A stretch of DNA of 11,709 nt from Moraxellaceae bacterium (GTDB taxonomy: Bacteria > Pseudomonadota > Gammaproteobacteria > Pseudomonadales > Moraxellaceae): NCBI GenBank assembly GCA_030146505.1, contig JASLCO010000067.1:1-11709 (forward strand). The letters run 5' to 3'. Numbering within the stretch: the first letter of the stretch is position 1; every line of letters starts with the position of its first letter. A program made the position numbers and the translations under genes. The notes below the pieces were generated by a model that was given only the letters and a program-made list of their open reading frames with translations, searched no databases and was not told the DNA's origin. Shown piece after piece: positions 1 to 5,634 of this stretch.

Positions 1-19
1 GGGCAGCCTGCGGCTGCCC
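1..19. other. perfect hairpin at left window edge
   Basis: An 8-bp perfect inverted repeat (GGGCAGCC, loop TGC, GGCTGCCC) opens the window. No T-run follows on the plus strand, so it is not a classic intrinsic terminator. It could be the 3' end structure of a gene outside the window. The rest of 1-193 holds a repeat copy and a terminator but no convincing gene. Confidence 0.35.
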
Positions 20-42
20 CCGAAGGGGTGAACGCAACGAAT

Positions 43-117
43 AATCTCCCTGTTTAAAGCCCTGCCAATCATCCCGAGATTCCCGCTTGGCACGCGCTTC
101 GCTGATCGCGGGAATGA
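43..117 (+). repeat. dispersed repeat, left copy (dRS3-like arms)
   Basis: This stretch shares with the right end of the window a 15-nt exact block (TGTTTAAAGCCCTGC, 51-65 and 11651-11665). A second exact block starting GAGATTCCCGCTT follows at the same 25-nt offset (76-88 and 11676-11688). The arms ATTCCCGC (79-86) and GCGGGAAT (108-115) form a stem as in the right copy, but the loop is 21 nt here against 4 nt there, so this copy carries about 17 extra bases. The left palindrome seen in the right copy is missing or decayed here; only AATCT (43-47) still matches. Confidence 0.75.
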
Positions 118-152
118 CGAGCCTTGAGTTTGTTATGTATATGGTTCGCAAT

Positions 153-181
153 AAAAAGCCCCGTGCATTGCGGGGCTTTTT
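153..181 (-). terminator. bidirectional intrinsic terminator behind the AraC gene
   Basis: A run of five A, then GCCCCG, a loop around TGCATTG, CGGGGC and a run of five T form an intrinsic terminator readable on both strands. It lies 12 bp beyond the stop codon of the minus-strand AraC-family gene, which it most likely ends. It could also stop plus-strand transcription entering from the left. Confidence 0.85.
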
Positions 182-193
182 ATTGGGCGTGGA

Positions 194-1231
194 TTACATA
201 CGCAAACGGAAATCACCCGGTGTGGTTCCGGCATGCCGCCGGAACCAGCGTATGAAAGACTGGCTTTCCTGAAAGCCCAGCCGTGCTGCAACACTGTCTA
301 CAGAGAGCGAGTTGTCTCGCAGATAATCCCGCGCCATTTGAAAACGTACGGCATCCAGCAGATCGCGGAAGCTGCTGCCCTGCTCCTGCAGGTGGCGGTG
401 CAGGCTGCGACCACTCATGCCCAGTTGCGTGGCCAGTGAATCACGCGTGGGCACTTCGCCACGGCGCAGCTGCGTCAGCATGCAGGCCCTGACTTTTCCG
501 CGCAGATTGTTTTCGCTATGGCGCGCCTGCAGCTGCTGTCTGGCGTGCTGCTCCAGAGCCTCGTGCAGATCGGGATTGGCCAGTGCCAGCGGCGCATTGA
601 GAGAAGCGGGCAGGAGCACCAGCGCTGAAGAAGGCTGGCCGTACTGCACCGGACAGCCGAAGAATTTTTCCGTTTCACGCGCAATGGCGGCATCCGGTGC
701 CGCATGCAGAAAATGCACGGCCAGCAGTGCCGGGCTCTGTCGCTGCTTCATCAGGCGCAGCATGCCGGCCCAGCAACCCAGGATGCATTCATGGGTGTGG
801 CGCGCGACGACAGGATCGCTGATCGCGCCCTGCCATTGCCACAGGGCAACGCCCGGCGCATGGCCCAGTGTGGTGGTGCCGACATCGCCCAGCAGGCGCT
901 CGAAACGTATGGTGGTTTCAATCAGGTCCTTGAGCGTGCTGCTGGTTTGCAGCGCATAACCCAGCACGCCCAGGGTGGCGAGATTGATGCGCGGCGAGGC
1001 ATGCAGCCCGGCCAGGGGATCCTGCATGCGCTCCACGCCCATGCGCAGTACCGGCTCGACCAGCCGGAAGCTCAGCCAGCTGCCGGCCGCCGCCAGATCG
1101 CCTTCGCTGAAGCCGGCGTCGCGCAGCAGGCGTTCGCGGTTGATGCCGGCATGTTCGGCAATGGCCAGGCACTGCTCGATGATGATGAGCGGGATGCGCG
1201 GCGCCGGATGTGGGGGTGGATTGCCTGACAT
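194..1231 (-). CDS. AraC-family transcriptional regulator with Arabinose_bd-type sensor domain
   Basis: This is a predicted cytoplasmic DNA-binding regulator of 345 aa. Residues about 15-205 resemble the Arabinose_bd-like N-terminal domain of AraC regulators related to OruR, which usually senses a small hydrophobic or amino-acid-like ligand. The C-terminal 85 residues carry the double helix-turn-helix: first HTH about 265-283 (LATQLGMSGRSLHRHLQ), second about 313-335, ending in the typical FIRWFRRHAGTTPGDFR block. I chose the ATG at 1231 because AGGA lies 5 nt upstream; the in-frame ATG at 1279 has no visible ribosome binding site and would only add 16 basic residues. The gene is divergent from the secreted lipase at 1521, so regulation of that lipase is plausible but unproven. 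The ligand is unknown. Confidence 0.9.
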   Translation of the reverse strand: MSGNPPPHPAPRIPLIIIEQCLAIAEHAGINRERLLRDAGFSEGDLAAAGSWLSFRLVEPVLRMGVERMQDPLAGLHASPRINLATLGVLGYALQTSSTLKDLIETTIRFERLLGDVGTTTLGHAPGVALWQWQGAISDPVVARHTHECILGCWAGMLRLMKQRQSPALLAVHFLHAAPDAAIARETEKFFGCPVQYGQPSSALVLLPASLNAPLALANPDLHEALEQHARQQLQARHSENNLRGKVRACMLTQLRRGEVPTRDSLATQLGMSGRSLHRHLQEQGSSFRDLLDAVRFQMARDYLRDNSLSVDSVAARLGFQESQSFIRWFRRHAGTTPGDFRLRM

Positions 1232-1301
1232 GGGAGTCCTGCAGCTTCTTCTTGTTTTTGGGGCCGATGGCCTTGTCATGGGAGCCGGTTATGGCCCGGG
1301 A

Positions 1302-1480
1302 CAAGTGATAGCGGCAGGGGCCGGCTTCCTGCCATACCGTTCATCGGCGGATGGGTGGTATGGCCGTTTGGGTTTACCGGCCTGTCCTTTCCGGCACTAC
1401 GGCCTCTCTTTCCGCCTTCCTATTCTTGCCCGACCCGAAAGCTCCGGCTTTGCCGGGGTGCCCTTGCAAGTGATACAGCG
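1302..1480. promoter_or_regulatory. regulator-lipase divergent intergenic region with direct repeat CAAGTGATA
   Basis: The 289-bp gap 1232-1520 between the divergent genes holds the 9-mer CAAGTGATA twice in the same orientation (1302-1310 and 1467-1475). Each copy is followed by GCGGC, directly in the first and after CA in the second. One copy sits near the regulator start and the other about 45 bp before the lipase ATG. Such spaced direct half-sites fit an AraC-type operator, but this is inference. I could not identify a convincing -35/-10 pair for either gene. A small hairpin (CCGGC, TTT, GCCGG) lies at 1444-1456. Confidence 0.3.
1331..1364. repeat. imperfect 15-bp inverted repeat in the lipase upstream region
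   Basis: GCCATACC (1331-1338) pairs with GGTATGGC (1357-1364), and CATC (1342-1345) pairs with GATG (1350-1353) around a GGCG loop. The three positions between these blocks on each side can form G-T wobbles, so the whole stem is continuous at 15 pairs. It has no T-run. It could be an operator or a hairpin in a leader transcript. Confidence 0.5.
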
Positions 1481-1520
1481 GCGGTCTGCAGGGACAAAAA
1501 AACAAGAAAGAGGAAGTCGC

Positions 1521-2531
1521 ATGAACCGGAAATTCGCCCCCCTGCTGTCCCTGATGGCTGCGCTCGGCCTCAGCTTCAACACGCCTGCACAGGCCACCAG
1601 CTACCAGATCTGCAAGGTCGGCAGCTGCAAGACCGAATCTTTTTTCACCTGGCCCTGGGAGCAAAGCTCCTACGCCAAAACGAAGTATCCCGTGGTGCTG
1701 GCGCATGGCATGGCCGGCTTTTCCAAGGTCGGTCCGGTGGATTACTGGTATGGCATTCCCCAGGATCTGGCCAAGAACGGTGCCACGGTCTATGTGACCC
1801 AGGTCGCCTCCTTCGAGTCTTCCGAAGCCCGCGGCGAGCAGCTGCTGGCGCAGGTGCAGAGCATCCTGGCCGTCAGCGGCGCGCAGAAGGTCAACCTCAT
1901 CGGCCATAGCCATGGCAGCCAGTCCATACGTTATGTCGCGGGTGTGCTGCCCGGCCGTATTGCCTCGGCCACGGCTGTCGGCGGGCCCAATACCGGTTCG
2001 CCGGTGGCTGATGTGATCAATGGCATTACCACCATTCCGGGCCTGGGGCCGCTGGCCACGCCGGTGATAGCGGGTGTGGTGAACGGGTTTTTCAGCATTG
2101 TCGACATCCTCTCCGGCCAGCAGTACCGCCAGGATGCCCTCAAGGGCCTGGCCTCGCTGACCTCGGCCGGCGCCGCGGACTTCAACAGCCGCTTCCCTGC
2201 CGGCATGCCGGCCGCCGGCACGCCCTGCGGGGAAGGTGCTTATGTGGCCAACGGGGTGCGGTATTACTCCTGGAGCGGCACGGGTCATCTCACCAATGTG
2301 CTGGATCCGCTGGATCTGCCGCTGGCGGCGACCGGCCTGGTGTTTGCTGAAGCCAATGACGGTCTTGTTGGCCGCTGCTCCAGCCATCTTGGCCAGGTCA
2401 TACGCGACAACTACAACATGAACCATCTGGACGAGGTGAACCAGATCCTGGGCCTGGTCAGCCTGTTTGAAACCGATCCCAAGGCCGTCTTCCGCCTGCA
2501 GGCCAACCGCCTCCGGAGCGCGGGTTTGTAG
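1521..2531 (+). CDS. secreted triacylglycerol lipase, family I.1/I.2 type
   Basis: This 336-aa protein is a predicted extracellular alpha/beta-hydrolase that cleaves acylglycerol esters. A Sec signal peptide (MNRKFAPLLSLMAALGLSFN, cleavage probably after AQA at 25) leads into the mature enzyme. The oxyanion-hole region is LAHGM (60-64). The nucleophile elbow is GHSHG with Ser130, followed by SQSIRYVAGVLP as in Pseudomonas LipA. The acid is Asp280 in ANDGLVG and the base is His302 in NMNHLDEVNQ. Asp304 and probably Asp262 match the calcium ligands, and Cys236/Cys286 match the conserved disulfide of foldase-dependent lipases. Length and the C-terminal SLFET...ANRL block fit the family. AGAGGAAG (1509-1516) is a good ribosome binding site before the ATG. 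Secretion would be by Sec then type II. No lif/lipB foldase gene follows, unlike many relatives. Confidence 0.95.
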   Translation: MNRKFAPLLSLMAALGLSFNTPAQATSYQICKVGSCKTESFFTWPWEQSSYAKTKYPVVLAHGMAGFSKVGPVDYWYGIPQDLAKNGATVYVTQVASFESSEARGEQLLAQVQSILAVSGAQKVNLIGHSHGSQSIRYVAGVLPGRIASATAVGGPNTGSPVADVINGITTIPGLGPLATPVIAGVVNGFFSIVDILSGQQYRQDALKGLASLTSAGAADFNSRFPAGMPAAGTPCGEGAYVANGVRYYSWSGTGHLTNVLDPLDLPLAATGLVFAEANDGLVGRCSSHLGQVIRDNYNMNHLDEVNQILGLVSLFETDPKAVFRLQANRLRSAGL

Positions 2532-2566
2532 CGCGCTTGCCCGGTGGGCCGGCGAGGCGTGAACAG

Positions 2567-2589
2567 GCCCTGCAAAAGCAGGGCTTTTT
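2567..2589 (+). terminator. intrinsic terminator after the lipase
   Basis: A perfect 7-bp stem GCCCTGC/GCAGGGC with an AAAA loop is followed by five T. It lies about 35 bp past the lipase stop codon, so the lipase appears monocistronic and its transcript ends before the DUF3617 gene. Confidence 0.9.
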
Positions 2590-2664
2590 CATGTCTTCGG
2601 CCGGGCCGGCGGACTACACTGCCCGCCGGCCCGTCGCGTGACGGATGACAAAAAGGAAGCAGGC

Positions 2665-3243
2665 ATGAAGGCGATCAGGGGTTGGATGGTGGTGGCGGCA
2701 ATGGTGGGTGGTGCGGGGCTGGCGCAGGCGGAGACGCCCAACCTCAAGCCCGGCCTGTGGGAAATGACGATGGAGAATGTCAGCGGCGGCCCCGGCATGC
2801 CGAGCGCGGCCGACATGAACAAGGCCATGAAGCAGATGCAGGCCAGCCTGGCCAAGCTGCCGCCCGAGCAGCGCAAGATGATGGAGGAGCACATGGGCAA
2901 TGCCGGCATGGCCTTCAGCGGCAATGGTGGCGTGCGCATGTGCCTGACCCGGGAAGACATACAGCGCAACGACATTCCCCTGAGCGACGACAAGAACTGC
3001 AAGACCACCGTGAAAGCGCAAACCGCCAGGCGCTGGGCCGCCGACGTGGTCTGCACCCAGCCGCCGGCCACCGGGCAGGTGGAGGCACTGTTTGAAATCG
3101 ACAGCTCCTACCTGGTGAAGGTGAAAGGCCAGCGCACCGTGGCCGGCAAGGCTGCCGACTACGCCATGGACCTCCGCTACCAGTACCTGGGCAGCAGCTG
3201 CGGTGGCCTGAAGCCGCTCTCGCAAATGGCACCCGGTAAGTGA
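2665..3243 (+). CDS. exported DUF3617-family protein
   Basis: This is a 192-aa predicted periplasmic protein of unknown function. A signal peptide with a hydrophobic stretch at 7-20 ends at AQA (22). The mature start ETPNLKPGLWEMT matches the family's typical opening (PGLW followed by a polar beta strand). A Met-rich, probably helical segment spans about 45-83. Four cysteines (93, 112, 130, 179) may form two disulfides, as expected outside the cytoplasm; CLT at 93-95 is a family-like motif. I start it at the ATG at 2665 because AAGGAA lies 9 nt upstream and the signal peptide begins there; an in-frame GTG at 2638 would add nine charged residues. It stands alone between two terminators. Its closeness to the lipase is not evidence of shared function. 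Confidence 0.85.
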   Translation: MKAIRGWMVVAAMVGGAGLAQAETPNLKPGLWEMTMENVSGGPGMPSAADMNKAMKQMQASLAKLPPEQRKMMEEHMGNAGMAFSGNGGVRMCLTREDIQRNDIPLSDDKNCKTTVKAQTARRWAADVVCTQPPATGQVEALFEIDSSYLVKVKGQRTVAGKAADYAMDLRYQYLGSSCGGLKPLSQMAPGK

Positions 3244-3262
3244 GTATTTGCCTTCGTGTGTG

Positions 3263-3291
3263 AAAAGCCCCGCCTTGAGCGGGGCTTTTTT
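3263..3291. terminator. bidirectional terminator between DUF3617 and thioesterase genes
   Basis: AAAA, then GCCCCGC, loop CTTGA, GCGGGGC and six T form a strong intrinsic terminator 19 bp past the DUF3617 stop. The A-run on the other side makes it usable for the convergent minus-strand thioesterase transcript as well. Confidence 0.9.
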
Positions 3292-3304
3292 CACCGCCTC
3301 ATGG

Positions 3305-3324
3305 GTTCCGGCCGGCGCCGGAAC
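3305..3324. repeat. perfect 8-bp palindromic hairpin GTTCCGGC/GCCGGAAC
   Basis: GTTCCGGC, loop CGGC, GCCGGAAC lies between the bidirectional terminator and the end of the first thioesterase gene. It is followed by GACGG, which recalls the GCGGGAATGACG ends of the repeats at the window edges, so it may belong to a similar short intergenic repeat class. It could also be part of the minus-strand 3' end structure. Confidence 0.5.
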
Positions 3325-3401
3325 GACGGCTCTGGATGCAGGCCCGGAAAGTCCCCGGGCCCTTGGTCTTCGCCAGATACGCCGGTGAGGTGTGCTTGTC
3401 T

Positions 3402-3812
3402 TCAGGTCGGGCAGGCTTCCGCCGGGACCGGGCGGGGCTGGCCGCTGTCGTCTATGGCCACATAGGTGAAGAGGCCCTCGGTGACCTTCACCGGCACCAT
3501 GCAGGGGTCGCCGGTTTCCCAGACTTCGATATGGATGCGCATGGACGTGTTGCCGATGCGTTCTATGTCCGTGTAGCAGGAGAGCACGTCGCCGACATGC
3601 ACCGGGCGGTGGAAGACCATGGCATCGATGGCGATGGTGGTGATGCGGCCATGCGAGCGGCGCCGGGCGGCCACAGCGCCGGCCAGGTCCATCTGGGAGA
3701 CCAGCCAGCCGCCGAAGATGTCGCCGTTCCAGTTGGCATCCGAGGGCATGGCAATGGTTTGCAGGGACACGAAGCCGCGTGGTGTGGGGGCATCAGCAGG
3801 AATCTGGGACAT
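3402..3812 (-). CDS. YciA-like acyl-CoA thioesterase (hotdog fold), paralogue 1
   Basis: This 136-aa cytoplasmic hotdog-fold enzyme is expected to hydrolyse acyl-CoA thioesters to free acid and CoA. The family hallmark LQTIAMPSDANWNGDIFGG (17-35) leads into WLVSQMDLAG, where Asp42 aligns with the catalytic Asp of YciA. HGRITTIAIDAMVFHRPVHV and GDVLSCYT form the central strands, and VTEGLFTYVAID near the C terminus is also family-typical. Length fits YciA (about 130-155 aa). GGAG lies 7 nt before the ATG. It sits 99 bp downstream of a close paralogue on the same strand, with about 79 of 120 aligned residues identical and no gaps. YciA proteins take a broad range of chain lengths, so the substrate cannot be fixed. 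The two genes may be co-transcribed. Confidence 0.92.
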   Translation of the reverse strand: MSQIPADAPTPRGFVSLQTIAMPSDANWNGDIFGGWLVSQMDLAGAVAARRRSHGRITTIAIDAMVFHRPVHVGDVLSCYTDIERIGNTSMRIHIEVWETGDPCMVPVKVTEGLFTYVAIDDSGQPRPVPAEACPT

Positions 3813-3911
3813 GTCGGCACTCCGGGAAAAGGAATGCCGGTTATAGCAGCTGGCGTGTTTTGGCTGGCGGCTGTTGCTGACCGTCGCGTCTTTTGGGGGC
3901 GGAGGGCAGGT

Positions 3912-4310
3912 TTAAGCGCGCGGCACCGGCCGGGTGCGGCCTTCCTCGTCTATGGCCACGAAGGTGAAGAGGCCTTCGGTGAGCTTGGTCTGGTGGCCGC
4001 TGATGTCGTCGGTCTCCCAGACTTCCACCAGGATTTTCATGGACGAGCGGCCGATGGAAAGGATTTCCGTATGGCAGCTCACGATGTCGCCGATTTTCAC
4101 CGGGCGCAGGAAGACCATGGTGTCGATGGCCACGGTCGCGACGCGGCCATGCGCCTGCTTGCGCGCCGCCACCCCGGCGGCCAGGTCCATCTGGGAAACC
4201 AGCCAGCCGCCGAAGATGTCGCCGTTGGCATTGGCATCCTTGGGCATGGCGATGGTCTGCAGGCAGAGGGTGCCGCGCGGGCAGGGAGTGTTGTCGGTGG
4301 GCTTGCTCAT
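3912..4310 (-). CDS. YciA-like acyl-CoA thioesterase (hotdog fold), paralogue 2
   Basis: This 132-aa cytoplasmic acyl-CoA thioesterase carries the same motifs as its neighbour: LQTIAMPKDANANGDIFGG (17-35), MDLA with the predicted catalytic Asp42, HGRVATVAIDTMVFLRPVKI, and LTEGLFTFVAIDEEGRTRPV at the end. NANGDIFGGW is closer to E. coli YciA than the NWNGDIFGGW of the other copy. I start at the ATG at 4310 (GAAGAG 8 nt upstream); a GTG at 4367 would add a 19-residue hydrophobic leader not expected in this cytoplasmic family. It is the upstream gene of the pair and is divergent from pstS, so 4311-4499 must hold promoters for both directions. Divergence is greatest at 101-110, a surface-loop region, which may mean different chain-length preference. 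Confidence 0.92.
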   Translation of the reverse strand: MSKPTDNTPCPRGTLCLQTIAMPKDANANGDIFGGWLVSQMDLAAGVAARKQAHGRVATVAIDTMVFLRPVKIGDIVSCHTEILSIGRSSMKILVEVWETDDISGHQTKLTEGLFTFVAIDEEGRTRPVPRA

Positions 4311-4413
4311 GGCAGTCTCTTCAGGGGTGGAGGGAGCGAGTATGCAGACCACTACTATGCCGGCCACTGCTGCAAAAGTCAGTCCACCCGAAGAGGGGGC
4401 GGGACTGCCCGGA

Positions 4414-4447
4414 TTGAAATAAATCTTTCACAATCGGCGCCTATGAT
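4414..4447 (+). promoter_or_regulatory. candidate PhoB box and -10 of pstS
   Basis: TTGAAAT (4414-4420), AAAT (4421-4424) and CTTTCAC (4425-4431) have the layout of a Pho box: two 7-mers with a 4-nt AT-rich spacer. The second half differs from CTGTCAC at one base; the first is weaker (4 of 7 to CTGTCAT). Exactly 10 nt later TATGAT (4442-4447) matches the -10 consensus at five of six bases, the spacing known for PhoB-activated promoters that lack a -35. Transcription would start about 4454, leaving a leader of about 45 nt with a small hairpin at 4458-4471. Confidence 0.65.
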
Positions 4448-4499
4448 GCCCCACGTTCCCGGACCTCCGGGTCTCAAATTCCTCAAAGTGGAGCGTGAC

Positions 4500-5468
4500 A
4501 TGAAGATCAAAGGCCTTATCGCCGCCCTCGGCCTCGCAGGCATCGGCTTCGTGGCTTCGGCCCAGGCAGCCGTGGATGCCAAGTTGCCGGATTACCAGAA
4601 GACCACCGGCGTGTCCGGCAACCTGTCCAGCGTGGGTTCCGACACCCTGGCCAACCTCATGACCTTCTGGGCCGAATCCTTCAAGAAGGAATATCCCAGC
4701 GTGAACGTGCAGATCCAGGCCCAGGGCTCTTCCACGGCTCCCCCTGCACTGACCCAGGGCACGTCCAACTTCGGCCCCATGTCGCGCGCCATGAAGGACG
4801 AGGAAATCCAGGCCTTTGAAAAGAAATACGGCTACAAGCCGGTGGCCGTGCCGGTTGCCATCGACGCCCTGGCTGTCTATGTGCACAAGGACAACCCCAT
4901 CAAGTCCATGTCCATGCCGGTGGTGGATGCCATCTTCTCCTCCACCCGCAAGTGCGGTTTCGAGAAGGACGTGACCACCTGGGGCCAGGCTGGCCTGTCC
5001 GGTGACTGGGCCAAGCGCAACATCCAGCTCTTCGGCCGCAACTCCGTGTCCGGCACCTATGGCTATTTCAAGGAGCACGCCCTCTGCAAGGGTGACTTCA
5101 AGAACAACGTGAACGAGCAGCCCGGTTCCGCCGGCGTGGTGCAATCCGTCACCAACTCCATCAACGGCATCGGTTACTCGGGCATCGGTTACAAGACCTC
5201 CGGCGTGCGTGCCGTGCCGCTGAAGAACCCGGACACGGGTGCCATTGTCGAGGCCACGGAAAAGAACGCGCTCAACAAGACCTACCCGCTGTCGCGCTAC
5301 CTCTACGTGTACCTGAACAAGAACCCCAAGCAGCCCCTGTCGCCGCTGGAAGCCGAATTCCTCAAGCTCGTGCTGTCCAAGCAGGGCCAGGAAATCGTGG
5401 AAAAGGACGGCTTCATTCCGCTGCCTGCCGCCGAAGCCAAGAAGGCGCTGGCCAAGGCCGGTCTGTAA
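4500..5468 (+). CDS. pstS: phosphate ABC transporter substrate-binding protein PstS
   Basis: This 322-aa protein is a predicted periplasmic phosphate-binding protein that delivers Pi to PstCA. The signal peptide (MKIKGLIAALGLAGIGFVAS) ends at AQA (23). Phosphate-contact motifs follow: SVGSDT (44-49), QGSSTAP (75-81), NFGPMSR (90-96) and GRNSVSGT (179-186), the last corresponding to the family's DxSGT loop. PGSAGVVQSV and INGIGYSGIG are typical of the second lobe, and Cys152/Cys196 could form a disulfide. There is no lipobox, so it should be soluble. GGAG lies 6 nt upstream of the ATG at 4500. It is the first gene of pstSCAB-phoU and has a Pho-box-like promoter. A GC-rich hairpin follows its stop, consistent with higher expression than the permease genes. 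The frame is open far upstream, but the signal peptide fixes the start. Confidence 0.97.
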   Translation: MKIKGLIAALGLAGIGFVASAQAAVDAKLPDYQKTTGVSGNLSSVGSDTLANLMTFWAESFKKEYPSVNVQIQAQGSSTAPPALTQGTSNFGPMSRAMKDEEIQAFEKKYGYKPVAVPVAIDALAVYVHKDNPIKSMSMPVVDAIFSSTRKCGFEKDVTTWGQAGLSGDWAKRNIQLFGRNSVSGTYGYFKEHALCKGDFKNNVNEQPGSAGVVQSVTNSINGIGYSGIGYKTSGVRAVPLKNPDTGAIVEATEKNALNKTYPLSRYLYVYLNKNPKQPLSPLEAEFLKLVLSKQGQEIVEKDGFIPLPAAEAKKALAKAGL

Positions 5469-5487
5469 GCGCCGGCTGGAAAAATGC

Positions 5488-5511
5488 GAAAGGGGCGGTA
5501 ACGCCCCTTTC
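5488..5511 (+). terminator. pstS 3' hairpin with GTAA tetraloop (attenuator or stabiliser)
   Basis: GAAAGGGGCG (5488-5497), loop GTAA, CGCCCCTTTC (5502-5511) is a perfect 10-bp stem closed by a GNRA-type tetraloop, 19 bp after the pstS stop codon. Only three T occur at the base and the following CGTGTCG is not a U-tract. It is therefore better read as a partial terminator or an exonuclease-blocking 3' structure than as a full stop. Confidence 0.65.
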
Positions 5512-5561
5512 GTGTCGCTGCCGGGTGTGCTGTCACCCACCTTGCAGGAAAAACGCAGGGT

Positions 5562-5598
5562 TTTTGCGGAAATGTTGCACAGGATCATTTCCGCAAAA
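5562..5598. repeat. 13-bp perfect inverted repeat upstream of pstC
   Basis: TTTTGCGGAAATG (5562-5574) and CATTTCCGCAAAA (5586-5598) are perfectly complementary around an 11-nt loop. The element ends 36 bp before the pstC ATG. As RNA it would form a strong hairpin in the pstS-pstC spacer; as DNA it could be a dimeric operator. No T-run follows it. Confidence 0.7.
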
Positions 5599-5634
5599 GC
5601 CTTCCCGTCATCACGCCAATTGCTGAGCCCCAAC

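Noticed and set aside
224..246. Perfect 9-bp inverted repeat GGTTCCGGC/GCCGGAACC
   Set aside because: It lies inside the AraC coding sequence over the conserved FRRHAGTT block, so the bases are explained by the codons. It resembles the hairpin at 3305-3324 but is probably coincidental.
87..272. Plus-strand open frame of 61 codons at the left edge
   Set aside because: It begins inside the palindromic repeat, runs through the terminator and into the antisense of the AraC gene; there is no ribosome binding site and no recognisable motif.
2532..2664. Looked for a lipase foldase gene after the lipase
   Set aside because: The 133-bp gap holds only the terminator and the start region of the DUF3617 gene; the DUF3617 protein has no foldase features (no N-terminal membrane anchor, far too short).
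4458..4471. CCCGGA/TCCGGG mini-palindrome in the pstS leader
   Set aside because: As RNA it leaves at most a 5-bp stem with a 4-nt loop; too small to call a riboswitch or attenuator.
3336..4499. Upstream in-frame extension of pstS through the thioesterase region
   Set aside because: It is antisense to both thioesterases, and the PstS signal peptide and ribosome binding site fix the start at 4500.
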